64,000 nucleotides of DNA from Oncomelania hupensis (taxonomy: Eukaryota > Mollusca > Gastropoda > Littorinimorpha > Pomatiopsidae): positions 27,095,544-27,159,543 of the forward strand of contig CM072527.1 in NCBI GenBank assembly GCA_036898135.1, read 5' to 3'. The notes under the pieces are model-generated. The model saw nothing but the letters and a program-made list of their open reading frames with translations. It was not told the DNA's origin and searched no databases. Below are positions 1 to 9,579 of the stretch, piece by piece (within the stretch, counting starts at the first letter, position 1; each line of letters begins with the position of its first letter). Both the position numbers and the translations under genes were made by a program.

Positions 1-1067
1 CTGAGCTTCTTGAGATATTCTGTAAATGATTCTGGACCCTCTTTCTTTACCGTCCTGAATTGCTTCCTGTAATATTCCTCATTTCGTCGGAACCTATCCA
101 GTAAAGCCTGTGTCAGTGTTTGATAGTCTTGGGTTTCCTCAGGTGTCATTCGAACGTACACGTCTCTAGCTGGACCTAACAGTAATGGTGCCAATTTCTT
201 GCTCCATGTTTCATTTCTCCATTCATTCAGAGTAGCTACTCGTTTGAAGTGTGTAAGATAGGTATCTATGTTTTCTTTCCCCTCGAAAGGTGACATTCTA
301 ATGTTAGAAGAACTATTTTCTTTCAGTATTCTAACTTCTTCTCTTCTCAAATCTCTCTCTTCTCTAGCCCTAGTTTCCCTGGCCTCTTCTTTTTCTCTGT
401 ATCTTTCTTCTCTAGCCTCCCTGTCCTTGGCTTCTTGTTCTTCCTTCTGTCTATCTCTATTTTCTCTAGCCTCTCTATCTCTAGCTTCCTGAGCGTATCT
501 TTCGCGCTTTTCTTGAGCTTTGGTCTCTTCTCGCTGAGCCCGTTCCTCCTTTTCCTGTGCTCTACGTTCCCTCTCTGCATCTACTTGAAGTTTTAGCTTT
601 TGAAGCTCTAATTCATCTTTTCTAAGCCTCTCCTTCCTTTCCTCTTCTTTTTCCTTCCTATCTGCTTCCTCTTTTCTAATTCGGTCTTGCCTCTCTAATT
701 CTTCGTCTGCTTGCACACCTTGTGCTACGAACACAGCTGCCGCGGATCCAGTTAATCCGTAGTCTAATGCTAATCTTTGCCACTTGGCTGTTATTGGATC
801 TGGATTTCCTGGAACAACTTTTGAATCCTTCTTACTCACACCCCTCCAAGCTCCTCTAGTTGGTGTTGGTGCTGTTAGAGCCCTTGACGTTATTCCTGAC
901 AGTGTTACGGTCACCCTACTACCTCCTATGCCAGTGACTGACCCTCCTCCTACTGCGCCTGTACTCGGACTGAGCACACTTGTCACAACTGGTGATGACG
1001 CTGTCACGCTTGTAGGACCAGTGGTTGTCTTCCCCATACCTGACCGTAAATTGTGCGGTTGAGCCAT
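1..1067 (-). CDS. LTR retrotransposon gag, partial (runs off left edge)
   Basis: Reading leftward from an ATG at 1067, the frame stays open for 355 codons to the window edge. The N-terminus (MAQPHNLRSG) is followed by a Thr/Ser/Pro/Gly-rich segment, then about 130 residues of highly charged Glu/Arg/Lys heptad-like sequence (predicted coiled coil, about residues 125-255). A capsid-like retrotransposon-gag domain follows, with MSPFEGKENIDTYLTHF, NEWRNETWSKKLAPLLLG, then LLDRFRRNEEYY and GPESFTEYLKKL. This order (coiled coil, then gag helices with the RF..NEEYY and ESF.EYL signatures) is typical of Ty3/gypsy gag proteins in invertebrates. Zinc knuckle, protease and pol would lie beyond base 1. 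The frame is uninterrupted, so the copy may be young. Seen: the open frame and motifs. Inferred: the Ty3/gypsy assignment. Confidence 0.8.
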   Translation of the reverse strand, partial: MAQPHNLRSGMGKTTTGPTSVTASSPVVTSVLSPSTGAVGGGSVTGIGGSRVTVTLSGITSRALTAPTPTRGAWRGVSKKDSKVVPGNPDPITAKWQRLALDYGLTGSAAAVFVAQGVQADEELERQDRIRKEEADRKEKEEERKERLRKDELELQKLKLQVDAERERRAQEKEERAQREETKAQEKRERYAQEARDREARENRDRQKEEQEAKDREAREERYREKEEARETRAREERDLRREEVRILKENSSSNIRMSPFEGKENIDTYLTHFKRVATLNEWRNETWSKKLAPLLLGPARDVYVRMTPEETQDYQTLTQALLDRFRRNEEYYRKQFRTVKKEGPESFTEYLKKL

Positions 1068-1240
1068 CTTAGCTCTTCTATCTCTCGCACTTTCAATTTA
1101 CTCAAGTATCTCTCCTTCGTGCTTGGACTTGTTCCTCCCTCCTATCCCCTGGAGCTGTTTTGTACGTTTAGAGCTGTCGATGCGAATGGTTGGCTATCGC
1201 GACTAGCCGTGAACCGAGATTCGACCACTGCACCCTGTCC
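1068..1240 (-). promoter_or_regulatory. Candidate gag leader with primer-binding site
   Basis: Upstream of the gag ATG on the same strand, TGGTCGAATCTCGG starts at 1227. It begins with the TGG expected of a tRNA-primed PBS and is preceded one base earlier by a CA that could end an LTR. A TATA-like stretch lies about 110 bases further upstream (near 1345). The matching second LTR is outside the window, so the LTR end cannot be confirmed. Confidence 0.3.
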
Positions 1241-3510
1241 CCTGCGATCCCACAATGAGACCCCCCACAAAGGATTGACACACCCCTCCCGCACTACAAA
1301 CCCCTTCACAGACACGCCCCCGCTACAAACATAATAACGACATATAAAATCTATACTTAACACACACACAAAAAATACTACGTTCTATGTCCCTAAACTA
1401 CTACCCTCTTTCCCCTGAACGCTCACGCCACACGCTGATGTTTCCCTGTATGTACCCGGTGTTTTTGTTTGTCCCCCGGATTCTTTTACGTACCCCTGTG
1501 TACCCCGCAGGTCCACCACTTTTGTCAGGCCTACTTCCTCCCTCTGGTGTTTAAAGTAGGTGACTAGTCCTTTATGCAAGGAGTGATAGGGTAGATAGGG
1601 GTGGGTGATGCGTGTGCGAGCGTCCTTTCTCCCACTAAACTAAACTAAGAACACAACTAGCGAAATAAGTTGCAAAAATACAAATATAACATTTATTCAA
1701 TAAAACATGTAATTAAAAACCCAAATTAAGAAACAAAAGAATGAAACCAAAGACAAATGTAAAAACAAAATTAAATCATAAAACAGTTCAAAACCCATAC
1801 ACAATCAACACATTTGTATAATCATGAATCAAAACAAAATCACTCTCACCTGGTCGTTTCTAATTTAAACACACACAAAATATTATTATACACAATGATA
1901 ATCTAAATAACAATATAAACCCCCCCCCCCCTGATGCCCCAGTTCAGTCATATATATATATATACACGCTAGGTGCACAGCCGTTGATGATGAGGTCCAG
2001 CTGTGTACTTCTTTTTTATTTTCCCTAATTAAAGTTCACACACACACAGTTCAACAATCCAATGTGGATGTAGGAGTTGTCCATGTAGAATTTCACACAA
2101 TCTTAACTAGAGTCACTGGGTGATAAGTCTTCATTTGTCCCTGTGTCCAAAACTGCGAATTTATTTAAAACTAATGTGGTGCTATTCTTTCTTGCTATAC
2201 TACCGACAGACGCCTTTGCTCTTTCTAGTACTGACGATTCACTTTCCAGACGGCCCCTTAGTTCCGTTGATTTCTCCCCTCTCTTCCTTCTCTGCTTCTC
2301 TCCACCACCTCAGATGACTTCTACGGCAGGCACTGCACTCTCACACAGTAACCCCCACTTCCACGGATGACCCGAGGAATGACCACTACAGCCAAGATCG
2401 CCGTAGAGACGACTACAACGAGTCGGATACCACCAACACATCCCGTTGACTACGCGTCCAACAATAATAATAAGTCCAACCTGAAATCAATAATGGTACA
2501 GGCTACTATTCTGGCATAATATTTTCGTTCTATATCTATTTCTCTTAAACTACCTGGTCTGCTCGCCTCGCCTCCTGAAGAAAATTACATGGTCATAACT
2601 TCTCTAATACATATATTCACAATTTTATTTTCCATTTCGTTATATTCATACTATTTATACAGCATACAACCATTATAAAAATTCCACATATTCAACATAC
2701 ATTTGTTCCGTTTTTTTTTTTTATCATGTATATACAATTTTCTCTTCACCTCTCTCTGTGGACTCTGGCTGACTGCCTCTGTTCATCATTTTATTATTTA
2801 CAACAACAAAAAAAAATACGTTCTAACATGAAAACATTTCTAAATATAACATCCTAACAATTAACATATTTTTATAACCGTTTAAAGACGTACAATTTCA
2901 CGTTATACATTCTCATTCACACATTTTTGCTACTAGCCCTCCCTAAATAGTTTCTTCCCCCCTTTCTCTCTTTGACGATCGCTAGAGACAAGGTTCCAGA
3001 GGTCGAATCTCACTTACCGACTTATGATAAGAGATTTCTCTTTGACGACATCACATGGATCACGCCCGATGACGCTCCATAAATGAGTGACAGCTACCTA
3101 GCTCTCGATAACTCATTAACCTCCCGGGTGTCTTCACTTTGACCACAATCCGGTTACCAGCTTAATGTCTCCCTCTTGGCTTCTGTTTACTGCACCTCTG
3201 TAACGACCCGCTTGCTGTCCAAGTCCAACAACGAATGCTTAGTTCCAGCACTTTACTGCATTTGTGCAACCAATTTGAGCCTAATGATTGGTTGGTAGAA
3301 TCGGCACAAACATGCCCTCGCCCTCAGCACGTGCTAAATTGTATAATCTATTAGCCAATTCCCTGACCCACACTCGACAATAATATCTTGTTATTGTACC
3401 GTTTAGTGCAAAACAACGCTGCCCTTTCTGTACTTGCATAGTTTGGCTTGACCATTGTACTGTCCGTTGAAAGAAATGGTCACCTTTGCCCCTCCACCAC
3501 AGTTTAGCCA
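1241..3510. other. Non-coding stretch, possibly including the 5' LTR of the gag element
   Basis: AT-rich sequence without a convincing gene. It holds a C-run near 1921-1932, a short TA run near 1951 and an A/T-rich block at 1660-2000. If the element at 1-1067 is complete, its 5' LTR should begin near 1231 and extend rightward here, but no terminal repeat can be paired inside the window. The short open frames at 2120-2370 and 3281-3511 have no recognisable domain. Confidence 0.4.
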
Positions 3511-3511
3511 T

Positions 3512-3720
<209 letters not shown>

Positions 3721-3825
3721 TAAAGGTAAAAAGCCTAAATTAAAAATAAAAATATCCATATTGTAGTGTAAAAAAAAATATGGCCCTCGTGAGGTTTGAA
3801 CTTGTACGGTAGGCGAATGTTTTAC

Positions 3826-4840
3826 CAGAGAGCTATAATAAAAAGAGAGCCTGCTTTGCGTGTAGCCCTACGCTTCTCTGCTTAAAACGTCGTGTTTGAG
3901 CCTTAGTGCAAGGCCGATGGAAATCAACACTTCTGGTTTAGTCTGCAACAAGGATGTGTCAGCAAACTTCATGGGTAACTTCGACGAAATCGTTGAGGTT
4001 AGAAATATATTCCGTTCTTTTATTTAATATTTTCGTTTTTTGTCCCAAGTAGGTCGATAAATTTATGTTGTCTTATAATTAACCAGTTATTTAGGGATAT
4101 TATTATTAGCTACATGTACATGGCTACTAATAATTATAAAGTTTAGCAATAGATAGATAGCGTACTATTACTATAAATTATTATGTATACTATTGTCTGG
4201 AACATTGCTATAGCATTGTTACCTTTTAAAGAAATAACTTTAATAAATAATTAACATATATTTTAGAATTTTAAAAAAAAAGATTTTAATGCTTCATTGT
4301 CCCTTTTTATCGGGAAATTCTGGGCCGCCTCCCTTGTGGAAGGCGTAGTCGCAGCCTGTGGCGCGCCCAAACCCAACTTACCTAACATTAGTTGTAATTT
4401 TTTGAAATTTAGAAATTTTTTAAATTTTTGAAATTTTTTGAAATTTTGCTGGGGGAGCAAACCGAAGTACCCGGAGAAAACCCCCGAGACGTTGCCCGAG
4501 TCGAAAGTAAATAATATTCGGAGAAACTTAACGCCCCGATGCAGGATCGAACCCACACCTGTCAGGCTCCATTGGTTACAAGGCAAGTTAGTCCCGCCTT
4601 AGCCCACTTGGCCACAACGCTCCTGCTTACTGCGTATGAAACATTCTTCCTTAGAATGCCTAGAACAGATTGTCGCATTAGTTTTTCGGCATTTTGTAAG
4701 TATACCACCACTGTCACCGTGTCATGTACTGTCAAAACATAAAATCGGATGTTTCCATTTCTACCGGGCTTTGACGCATGCGCGGTGAGAGGTTTTTGTC
4801 CGCTACGCAAAGCAGACTCTCTCTTTATTCCAGCTCTCTG
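3826..4840. mobile_element. 1,015-bp non-autonomous DNA transposon with TIRs and 7-bp TSD
   Basis: Both ends are inverted repeats of about 42 bases: the left starts CAGAGAGCTATAATAAAAAG and continues through CTGCTTTGCGTAG-like sequence; the right, reverse-complemented, starts CAGAGAGCTGGAATAAAGAG and continues likewise. The heptamer GTTTTAC lies immediately outside both ends (3819-3825 and 4841-4847). No transposase frame is present. The CAG terminus and TSD length recall hAT or P-type elements, but 7 bp is not the usual hAT length of 8, so the superfamily is left open. Confidence 0.8.
4535..4622 (-). repeat. tRNA-like (Leu/Ser-type) segment inside the DNA transposon
   Basis: The minus strand reads GTTGTGGCCAAGTGGGCTAA near one end and GGTGTGGGTTCGATCCTG near the other, which fit tRNA box A and box B at about the right spacing. 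No clean cloverleaf or discriminator was worked out. It looks like a SINE head captured by the transposon rather than a functional tRNA gene. Confidence 0.45.
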
Positions 4841-5233
4841 GTTTTACTAAGTAGGCTACCAACGCTTCCTAGAAAGACCATTTTTTTGGTCTATATGGGA
4901 AAACATGCTGAAACCTCAATTTGATTTTTAATGGAAGCGCGCGGAATGAGGCTATTGCAGTTTGTGGACATTTTGTTTATTTATTTATCTCAGAAACGGT
5001 TAAACGTTCGGTAAGGAAATGTCGGCTATAACGATTTCGCTGGTTTTAAGCACACAGCAGGCCGATCCGCAGCGGCCAGCACCTGCCCAGGTCAGCGTCC
5101 ATACCGGACAAACTTTATAGTAGAGGCGAAGAAGGACTTCCGGCTAAGCAATTTATATATATAGATTGTTGAGTTCACCTAATATGGCACAACTATAATA
5201 GTTCGGAGCGCAAGGCGTCTGTTGGGGATGGAA

Positions 5234-5239
5234 GTTGCA

Positions 5240-5279
<40 letters not shown>
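5234..5279. repeat. (GT)n microsatellite
   Basis: About 45 bases of alternating G and T, followed by GAGTGCGCGCGC. Confidence 0.9.
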
Positions 5280-5281
<2 letters not shown>

Positions 5282-5383
5282 TGCGCGCGCTTGATTTTGT
5301 TTGTTTTTTTGGCTTTCTTCTTTGTTGCTTATTTTTATTTATTTATTTTTTTAATTTTGTTTATAAACTTATGTCTTATAAAC

Positions 5384-5495
5384 TGCGTTGTGAGTCTGCT
5401 GAGTGTAGTATCATTGAAAAGCGCTTAGAGCTCTTGGATATATGCGCTATATAAAATTGCCTGTAATAAGTAAATAAATAAATAAATAAATAAAG
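5384..5495 (+). repeat. SINE/LINE 3' end with TAAA tail
   Basis: The segment contains AAAGCGCTTAGAGCTCTTGG then ATATGCGCTATATAAAATTG and ends in (TAAA)n. The GCGCTATATAA block is a common 3' end of tRNA-derived SINEs in marine invertebrates and is also seen in the SINEs at 7.9 and 20.2 kb of this window. Confidence 0.6.
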
Positions 5496-5544
5496 ACGAA
5501 ATTTCTTGTAATATTACGTTTTATTTTATTTACCTATCTAACAG

Positions 5545-5879
5545 AACACGTTTCAATATTTTGTGCACGGAGCTTGATCGCCGTGTCCCGGAACTCCACT
5601 TGTGGATGGCAGGTCTCCACAGACGAGACTTTCCGTCCATGATAACTGCCTTTGCATTCACGGAGCCACTCAGGAATCCGCCCGCCGTCACTCGTCTCCT
5701 TCAGCAGGACTCTGAATTAAATAGCTGGACCTACTCTTACACGGCTGTCCTCTCCCCCCTGCCTAGTGACGGCCCGCCCCCACGGTATGTGATGCACGCA
5801 GGACAGGGCCACTGTGGAGACATCACAGAGTGTGTGCAATGTGGCCGTGACGCCGGCGACTTTGTTCAACAACTTGTTG
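5545..5879 (+). CDS. Superfamily-1 helicase-like gene, upstream exon
   Basis: The exon is bounded by a candidate acceptor (AG at 5543-5544) and a donor GTGAGT starting at 5880; it ends in phase 1. The encoded segment includes AFAFTEPLRNPPAVTRLLQQ, which resembles the 'L-x-x-LR-x-PP-x-V' motif IV region of SF1 helicases, followed by a stretch with H/C pairs (MHAGQGHCGDITECVQCG). The exon at 9062 continues in the same phase and carries motifs resembling SF1 motifs V and VI, which is the main reason for joining them. Earlier ATPase exons (Walker A and B) were not found to the left, so they are lost, upstream, or hidden by TE insertions. Function is inferred from motif resemblance only; the gene may be a fragment of a larger mollusc-specific NTPase family. 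Confidence 0.5.
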
Positions 5880-6021
5880 GTGAGTCACGTTTGTAAACAG
5901 TCAGTCTCTGTCGAGATGTAAAACAACATAAGTACACAATACTACAGTTCAATATAGTGCAGGTACACCATCATTCATAATAATAATATACACATTTCAA
6001 ACAGAGTGTCAGTAAGCCATT

Positions 6022-6022
6022 C

Positions 6023-6092
<70 letters not shown>
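6022..6092. repeat. (GA)n microsatellite
   Basis: About 70 bases of AG dinucleotides. A second GA array lies at 6355-6420, and short CA and AAT arrays lie between, all within the helicase-like gene's intron. Confidence 0.9.
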
Positions 6093-6096
<4 letters not shown>

Positions 6097-6352
6097 TGAA
6101 ACTTTTTTTATTAGGGATAAAGATTTTAGACTAATAATAAGTCTAATCTTCCAATCTGTCCCTTAACAAATTAACATTAACTTGGAAATCATATAAATCA
6201 CACACACACACACTTGCACACACAATCACACCAACATCTTCATCATTATCTTTAAACAATTGTAGGCAACCACCCCTCACTATCCCCCACCCTTAGAACA
6301 ATATTTTTTTTTTACAACCAAGATAATAATAATAATAAGAGATAATAATAAT

Positions 6353-6361
6353 AAAGAGAGT

Positions 6362-6423
<62 letters not shown>

Positions 6424-6535
6424 CAGAAGGAAAGGCAGAGAAAAAGAAAGGAATGAGAGAGAAAGAAAGGAATAAGAGAGAGAAGGAAGAGGGAGGGAGA
6501 TAGATATGGTGGGTGGAGGGGGGGGGGGAGAGTTC
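6353..6535. repeat. (GA)n array with purine-rich continuation and G-run
   Basis: AG repeats from about 6361 to 6420 are followed by GAAAG/GGAAG-rich purine sequence and a G-run near 6520. The strand is almost pure purine for 180 bases, so triplex or H-DNA formation is possible. Confidence 0.8.
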
Positions 6536-6623
6536 TGTACTCACAGCCATTGCTTAATATTTTATTATCATTGTATCTCTTTGTACAAACACCTGGGATA
6601 ACATAACTGACTGACTTCGTCGT

Positions 6624-7361
6624 TGATGATGTGCTGAATATATGAAATGCCCAGAAGTCTTCTGTAGCACCTCATCTCCATGCTTTGTTTTCTTCGTTGT
6701 AGATCTGCTGTGAGAGTCCCTGTTTCGCAAGCGTATAGGAAGATGGAGATGACAAGGGAGCGCAGCAGCCTTACCTTGGAATGTAGACTGAGGGTCCTGT
6801 CTTTCCAAATGAGCTTCAACCTTGTCAAGGCAGCAGTTGTTTGTGCGATCCTGGAGAGGACTTCCTGTCGGACTGATACAATGGCTCCTAAATATTTGAA
6901 GCTATGCACTGTTTTGAGGGACTGGCCTTGGACTTTGATGTCCATGTTGATGCCATTGTTGTGGTTGTCATCATTTTGGTCTTCTCTTATTTCCATTCCA
7001 AAGGCTTTGGAGGTGGGGTCAAGCCTCTGTACCAGCGGTTCAAGTTCTTGTTTCTCTCCAGCCACTCCATCAATGTCATCCACAAAACGGAGATTGGAGA
7101 TTGCTCTACCCCTTGTGCTGACTGTGTCTTCGTGATCTGCAAGAGCATCTGACATGATGCTCTCCAGAAAGATGTTGGAGAGAGTAGGCATCCTTGACGC
7201 ACACCGATTGTTATTCTGAACCAGTTCCCGATGCCGCTGTTGTGGAGGACTGCACTGATAGCCTTGTCATACAGGCTTTTCATGACTTCAATAATGTTAG
7301 GGCTGATGTTGTACATTCTCATGGCTGCCCACAGATCTGCATGCCATGCTCGGTAAAACGC
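6624..7361 (-). pseudogene. RTE-type LINE reverse transcriptase fragment
   Basis: Reading leftward, the translation covers [43 protein letters not shown], then after a frameshift near 7180 SNIFLESIMSDALADHEDTV and the RT catalytic region written as LRFVDDID, followed by SFKYLGAIV and [17 protein letters not shown]. The same order is found in the better-preserved copy at 17.4-19.2 kb. This copy is broken by a frameshift and a small deletion after KAFGMEI. The homology ends near 6624 (INDEV), the same point at which other RTE copies in this window break. It is joined tail-to-tail in the genome with an endonuclease half on the other strand at 7362. Confidence 0.85.
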
Positions 7362-7815
7362 ACGAGAGACAACATCGTCATAGGAACCTGGAATGTCAGG
7401 ACCCTAAATGCGGAGGGAAAATTAGAAGGACTGGCCCACTAGCTGGACCACTATCGATGGAACATTTTAGGTATCAGCGAACTGCGCTGGGAAGCCCTGG
7501 TTGAAACAAAGGCCTCAACTTTTTTTTCAGCGGGAAAGATGACAGGCACGAACACGGCGTTGGATTCTTCGTCCACAAAGACATTCTTGCCACTGTCATG
7601 GGTTGCCGCCCGGTCTCCGGTAGGCTCATTACCATCCGTCTGAGAGCAGCCCCTTTCAACATCAGCCAGGCCTATGCCCCAACATTAGACTATGACGACA
7701 GCAAAGTCGAGGATTTCTATGAACAACTACAGGCTGTTCTTGATCTAGTGCCGAAGAAAGACATAGTCATAGTGTAAGGCGACTGGAATGCCAAGGTTGG
7801 CCAAGATGCAAAGAA
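7362..7815 (+). pseudogene. RTE-type LINE endonuclease (EEP) fragment
   Basis: Across several frames the plus strand encodes NIVIGTWNVRTLN, ILGISELRWE, GVGFFVHKDI, FNISQAYAP and GDWNAKVG, the ordered active-site blocks of the exonuclease-endonuclease-phosphatase fold that begins RTE-clade ORF2. Stops at about 7440 and 7777 and a frameshift near 7500 make it a pseudogene. It normally precedes the RT in the same direction; here the RT half lies immediately left on the opposite strand, so an inversion or two independent insertions occurred. Confidence 0.8.
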
Positions 7816-7936
7816 GAAGAAAAGACAGTCTAGACAGCAAAGCACATTCTGAACAAAGCCAAAACTGATGGAAGGCCATCCCTACTAGCCATACTGGAGT
7901 ACAGAAACACGCTTATTGACCACCTAGCATCACCAG

Positions 7937-8121
7937 GCGGCATGGATAGCTCAGTGGTCAGAGCGCACGACTTGTGTGAGTGCGTCTTGGGCGACGTGCG
8001 TTCGAATCCTGACTTCAGCAAACTATTTTGTGATTGCTGGATATTACGGGTCAGCGCCTTGAGAAGCTCTCTGAGCTTGTAATTGCGCTATATAAGAGAA
8101 ATCTCTTTCTTTTTTCTCTTT
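7937..8121 (+). mobile_element. tRNA-derived SINE with target-site duplication
   Basis: It begins with GGATAGCTCAGTGGTCAGAG (box A-like) and CGTTCGAATCCTG (box B), followed by a body ending TTGCGCTATATAAGAGAAAT. The target duplication ATCACCAG stands at 7929-7936 and 8122-8129. A close inverted copy is at 20222-20392. RNA polymerase III boxes suggest the usual SINE transcription; mobilisation would depend on a LINE partner not identified here. Confidence 0.9.
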
Positions 8122-8276
8122 ATCACCAGCTCAACTTCTGATGAGTCACCAGCAGTAGCTCTTCACTTCCAACCTAACACTGTCAAGCCAGCGACCATAA
8201 TTGCCAAGCGAAGGCATGTCCATGTGCGACAAAAGCACTTCTACGACAAGACCGCGCACCCCCTATCGCCACTGAA

Positions 8277-8339
8277 TGGTCCTGATTTGGCTCGGAAGAG
8301 TCCGCTGGACCTAAAGCAATAATAATGTAATGTAATATA
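8277..8339 (+). mobile_element. 63-bp LINE 3'-tail insertion with TSD
   Basis: It consists only of the conserved tail GGTCCTGATTTGGCTCGGAA ... CTGGACCTAAAGCAATAA followed by TGTAATGTAATA, the same tail as the I-type LINE at 29.6 kb. It is flanked by ATCGCCACTGAA (8265-8276) and ATCGCCACATTGAA (8340-8353). This is an extreme 5' truncation that shows the minimal retained 3' unit. Confidence 0.85.
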
Positions 8340-8528
8340 ATCGCCACATTGAAGCCCGGAGATCAAGTCTACAAACAGCTAACAATTGGAGAACAGTGGA
8401 TTCCAGCTCGAGTCATCATAAACCGGAAAGGTGCCGAGAACGTACATTGTGAGGACCTCCGATGGAAGTACTTGGCTCAGAAATCGTCGTTATCTGAAAC
8501 CATTCCCTTCAACAGTCGTGATTTCTAG

Positions 8529-9013
8529 CTAGAACCCAATTTACCACAGCGAATAAATGCTGAAAAATGACAGTTAATAATGACAATGGACTGTGATAGC
8601 AAAATATTGTAAAATGACCAACATTGCATGAAGTAAAAATTACATAAGAAAGTTACGGACACTAACTTTGACCACTTGAAATCCACTCGGAAATGTTTTG
8701 ACAAAGAACACAAGTTATTTACATTTGTTTTCAAACAAAGATAGATGTAGCATGTGCCTATATGTTACGTCACCTGCAAATGAATGTCGTCATCAAAATA
8801 TATCAAGGTATTGGGAATAAAATGGCCTACTGAATACACACAGCGTCAGTCGAGTCCATTCATTTGTGTTTAAAAGAACTACATTCAAGAACAAAAGAAC
8901 ACAAATCATTGAAATGAGGATTATGTTGGTGATGATGATAATGATGAGGATGGTGATGATGAGGATGATGATAAGGATGAGGAAACATGTCAATGTATAA
9001 TATACAATAATGG
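8529..9013. other. Intron remainder of the helicase-like gene
   Basis: No gene or recognisable element was seen. A GAT/GATGAG-rich trinucleotide tract lies at about 8930-8980. Confidence 0.4.
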
Positions 9014-9073
9014 TATGTTGTATGATTTCAGTCAACAGCGCCGTATGTTGTATGATTTCAGTCAACAGCGCCG
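9014..9073 (+). repeat. Exact 30-bp tandem duplication across a splice acceptor
   Basis: The block GTATGTTGTATGATTTCAGT plus CAACAGCGCC occurs twice back to back (9014-9043 and 9044-9073). Each copy has the acceptor ATTTCAG, so there are two acceptors 30 bases (10 codons) apart in the same frame. Confidence 0.9.
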
Positions 9074-9579
9074 GAAGCCTACAGCCTGTCCACTACAGAG
9101 AAATCTTCGTCTTGACCGATTTAGACTTTGACGACTCAATGACGGACGCCTCAGGCCAGGTGATCAGGCCAGCTAGCGGTTTCCTGACAGGACTGAGGGA
9201 GGCTGGTGTTCCAGTCACAGTGCCGATGAGGTGGGATGCTGAGCGCGTCAGAGACGTGGCTACCATGGCTGGCAAGGACGAAGCGGTAGCTGCGGGCTTT
9301 ACCCGTATCTTTGGCCTGGAACGCCGTGTGGTAGTGTGTGTGGATGGGAGAACCTTTTCGCATAAGAATATATACAGCATCTCACGCTGCACCGCACAGC
9401 TCATCTGGGTCAAATACCCGCCCAGTAGAAACACCAATGCTGATGCCAGACCTGTCTACCCTTCCGTAATCTTCCGTCATTTTACGGAATGTTACCCTAT
9501 AATACGGGAGTACGAAATTTCATGCAAAATTAGGGAGAAAATGATAAAAAACTACTACGCAATTTTTAGAGCCGTGTAA
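9062..9579 (+). CDS. Superfamily-1 helicase-like gene, downstream exon
   Basis: Starting after the acceptor at 9060-9061, the first two bases complete the codon left open by the exon ending at 5879, and the frame then runs to TAA at 9577-9579. The translation contains REIFVLTDLDFDDS, FLTGLREAGVPVTVPMRW, DVATMAGKDEAVAAGF, GLERRVVVCVDGR and SISRCTAQLIWV. The last two resemble SF1 helicase motif V (KGLE..VVV) and motif VI (SR...QL.VV), the expected C-terminal end of the ATPase core. The last 50 residues after IWVKYPP are low in similarity to anything recognised and may be read-through past the true exon end. The upstream acceptor copy would add ten residues. Confidence 0.5.

Larger units (their letters stand above)
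7826..8528 (+). pseudogene. Ty3/gypsy integrase C-terminus, split by two insertions
   Basis: Three pieces read in order as the end of a gypsy integrase: AKHILNKAKTDGRPSLLAIL then EYRNTLIDHLASP (7835-7936); SPAQLLMSHQQ onward through HVRQKHFYDKTAHPL (8122-8276); and LKPGDQVYKQLTIGEQWIPA, ending IPFNSRDF and stop at 8526-8528. The first break is a SINE (7937-8121) flanked by ATCACCAG; the second is a 63-base LINE tail (8277-8339) flanked by ATCGCCAC(AT)TGAA. The AKAD/G-x-LAILEYRNT and KPGDQVY..WxPA signatures belong to the integrase core end and the chromodomain-proximal tail. Nothing upstream of the integrase core end remains. Confidence 0.75.

Noticed and set aside
347..580. Basic 77-residue frame within the gag region
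   Set aside because: Shadow of the gag coiled-coil frame; the gag frame has a consistent start and domain order.
1231..3270. Defined LTR boundaries for the gag element
   Set aside because: The partner LTR is outside the window, so only a candidate PBS is listed.
4535..4622. Functional tRNA gene
   Set aside because: Box-like sequences lie inside a transposon; no clean acceptor stem was found. The same applies to 3785-3850, 7940-8010, 16185-16240 and 20320-20390.
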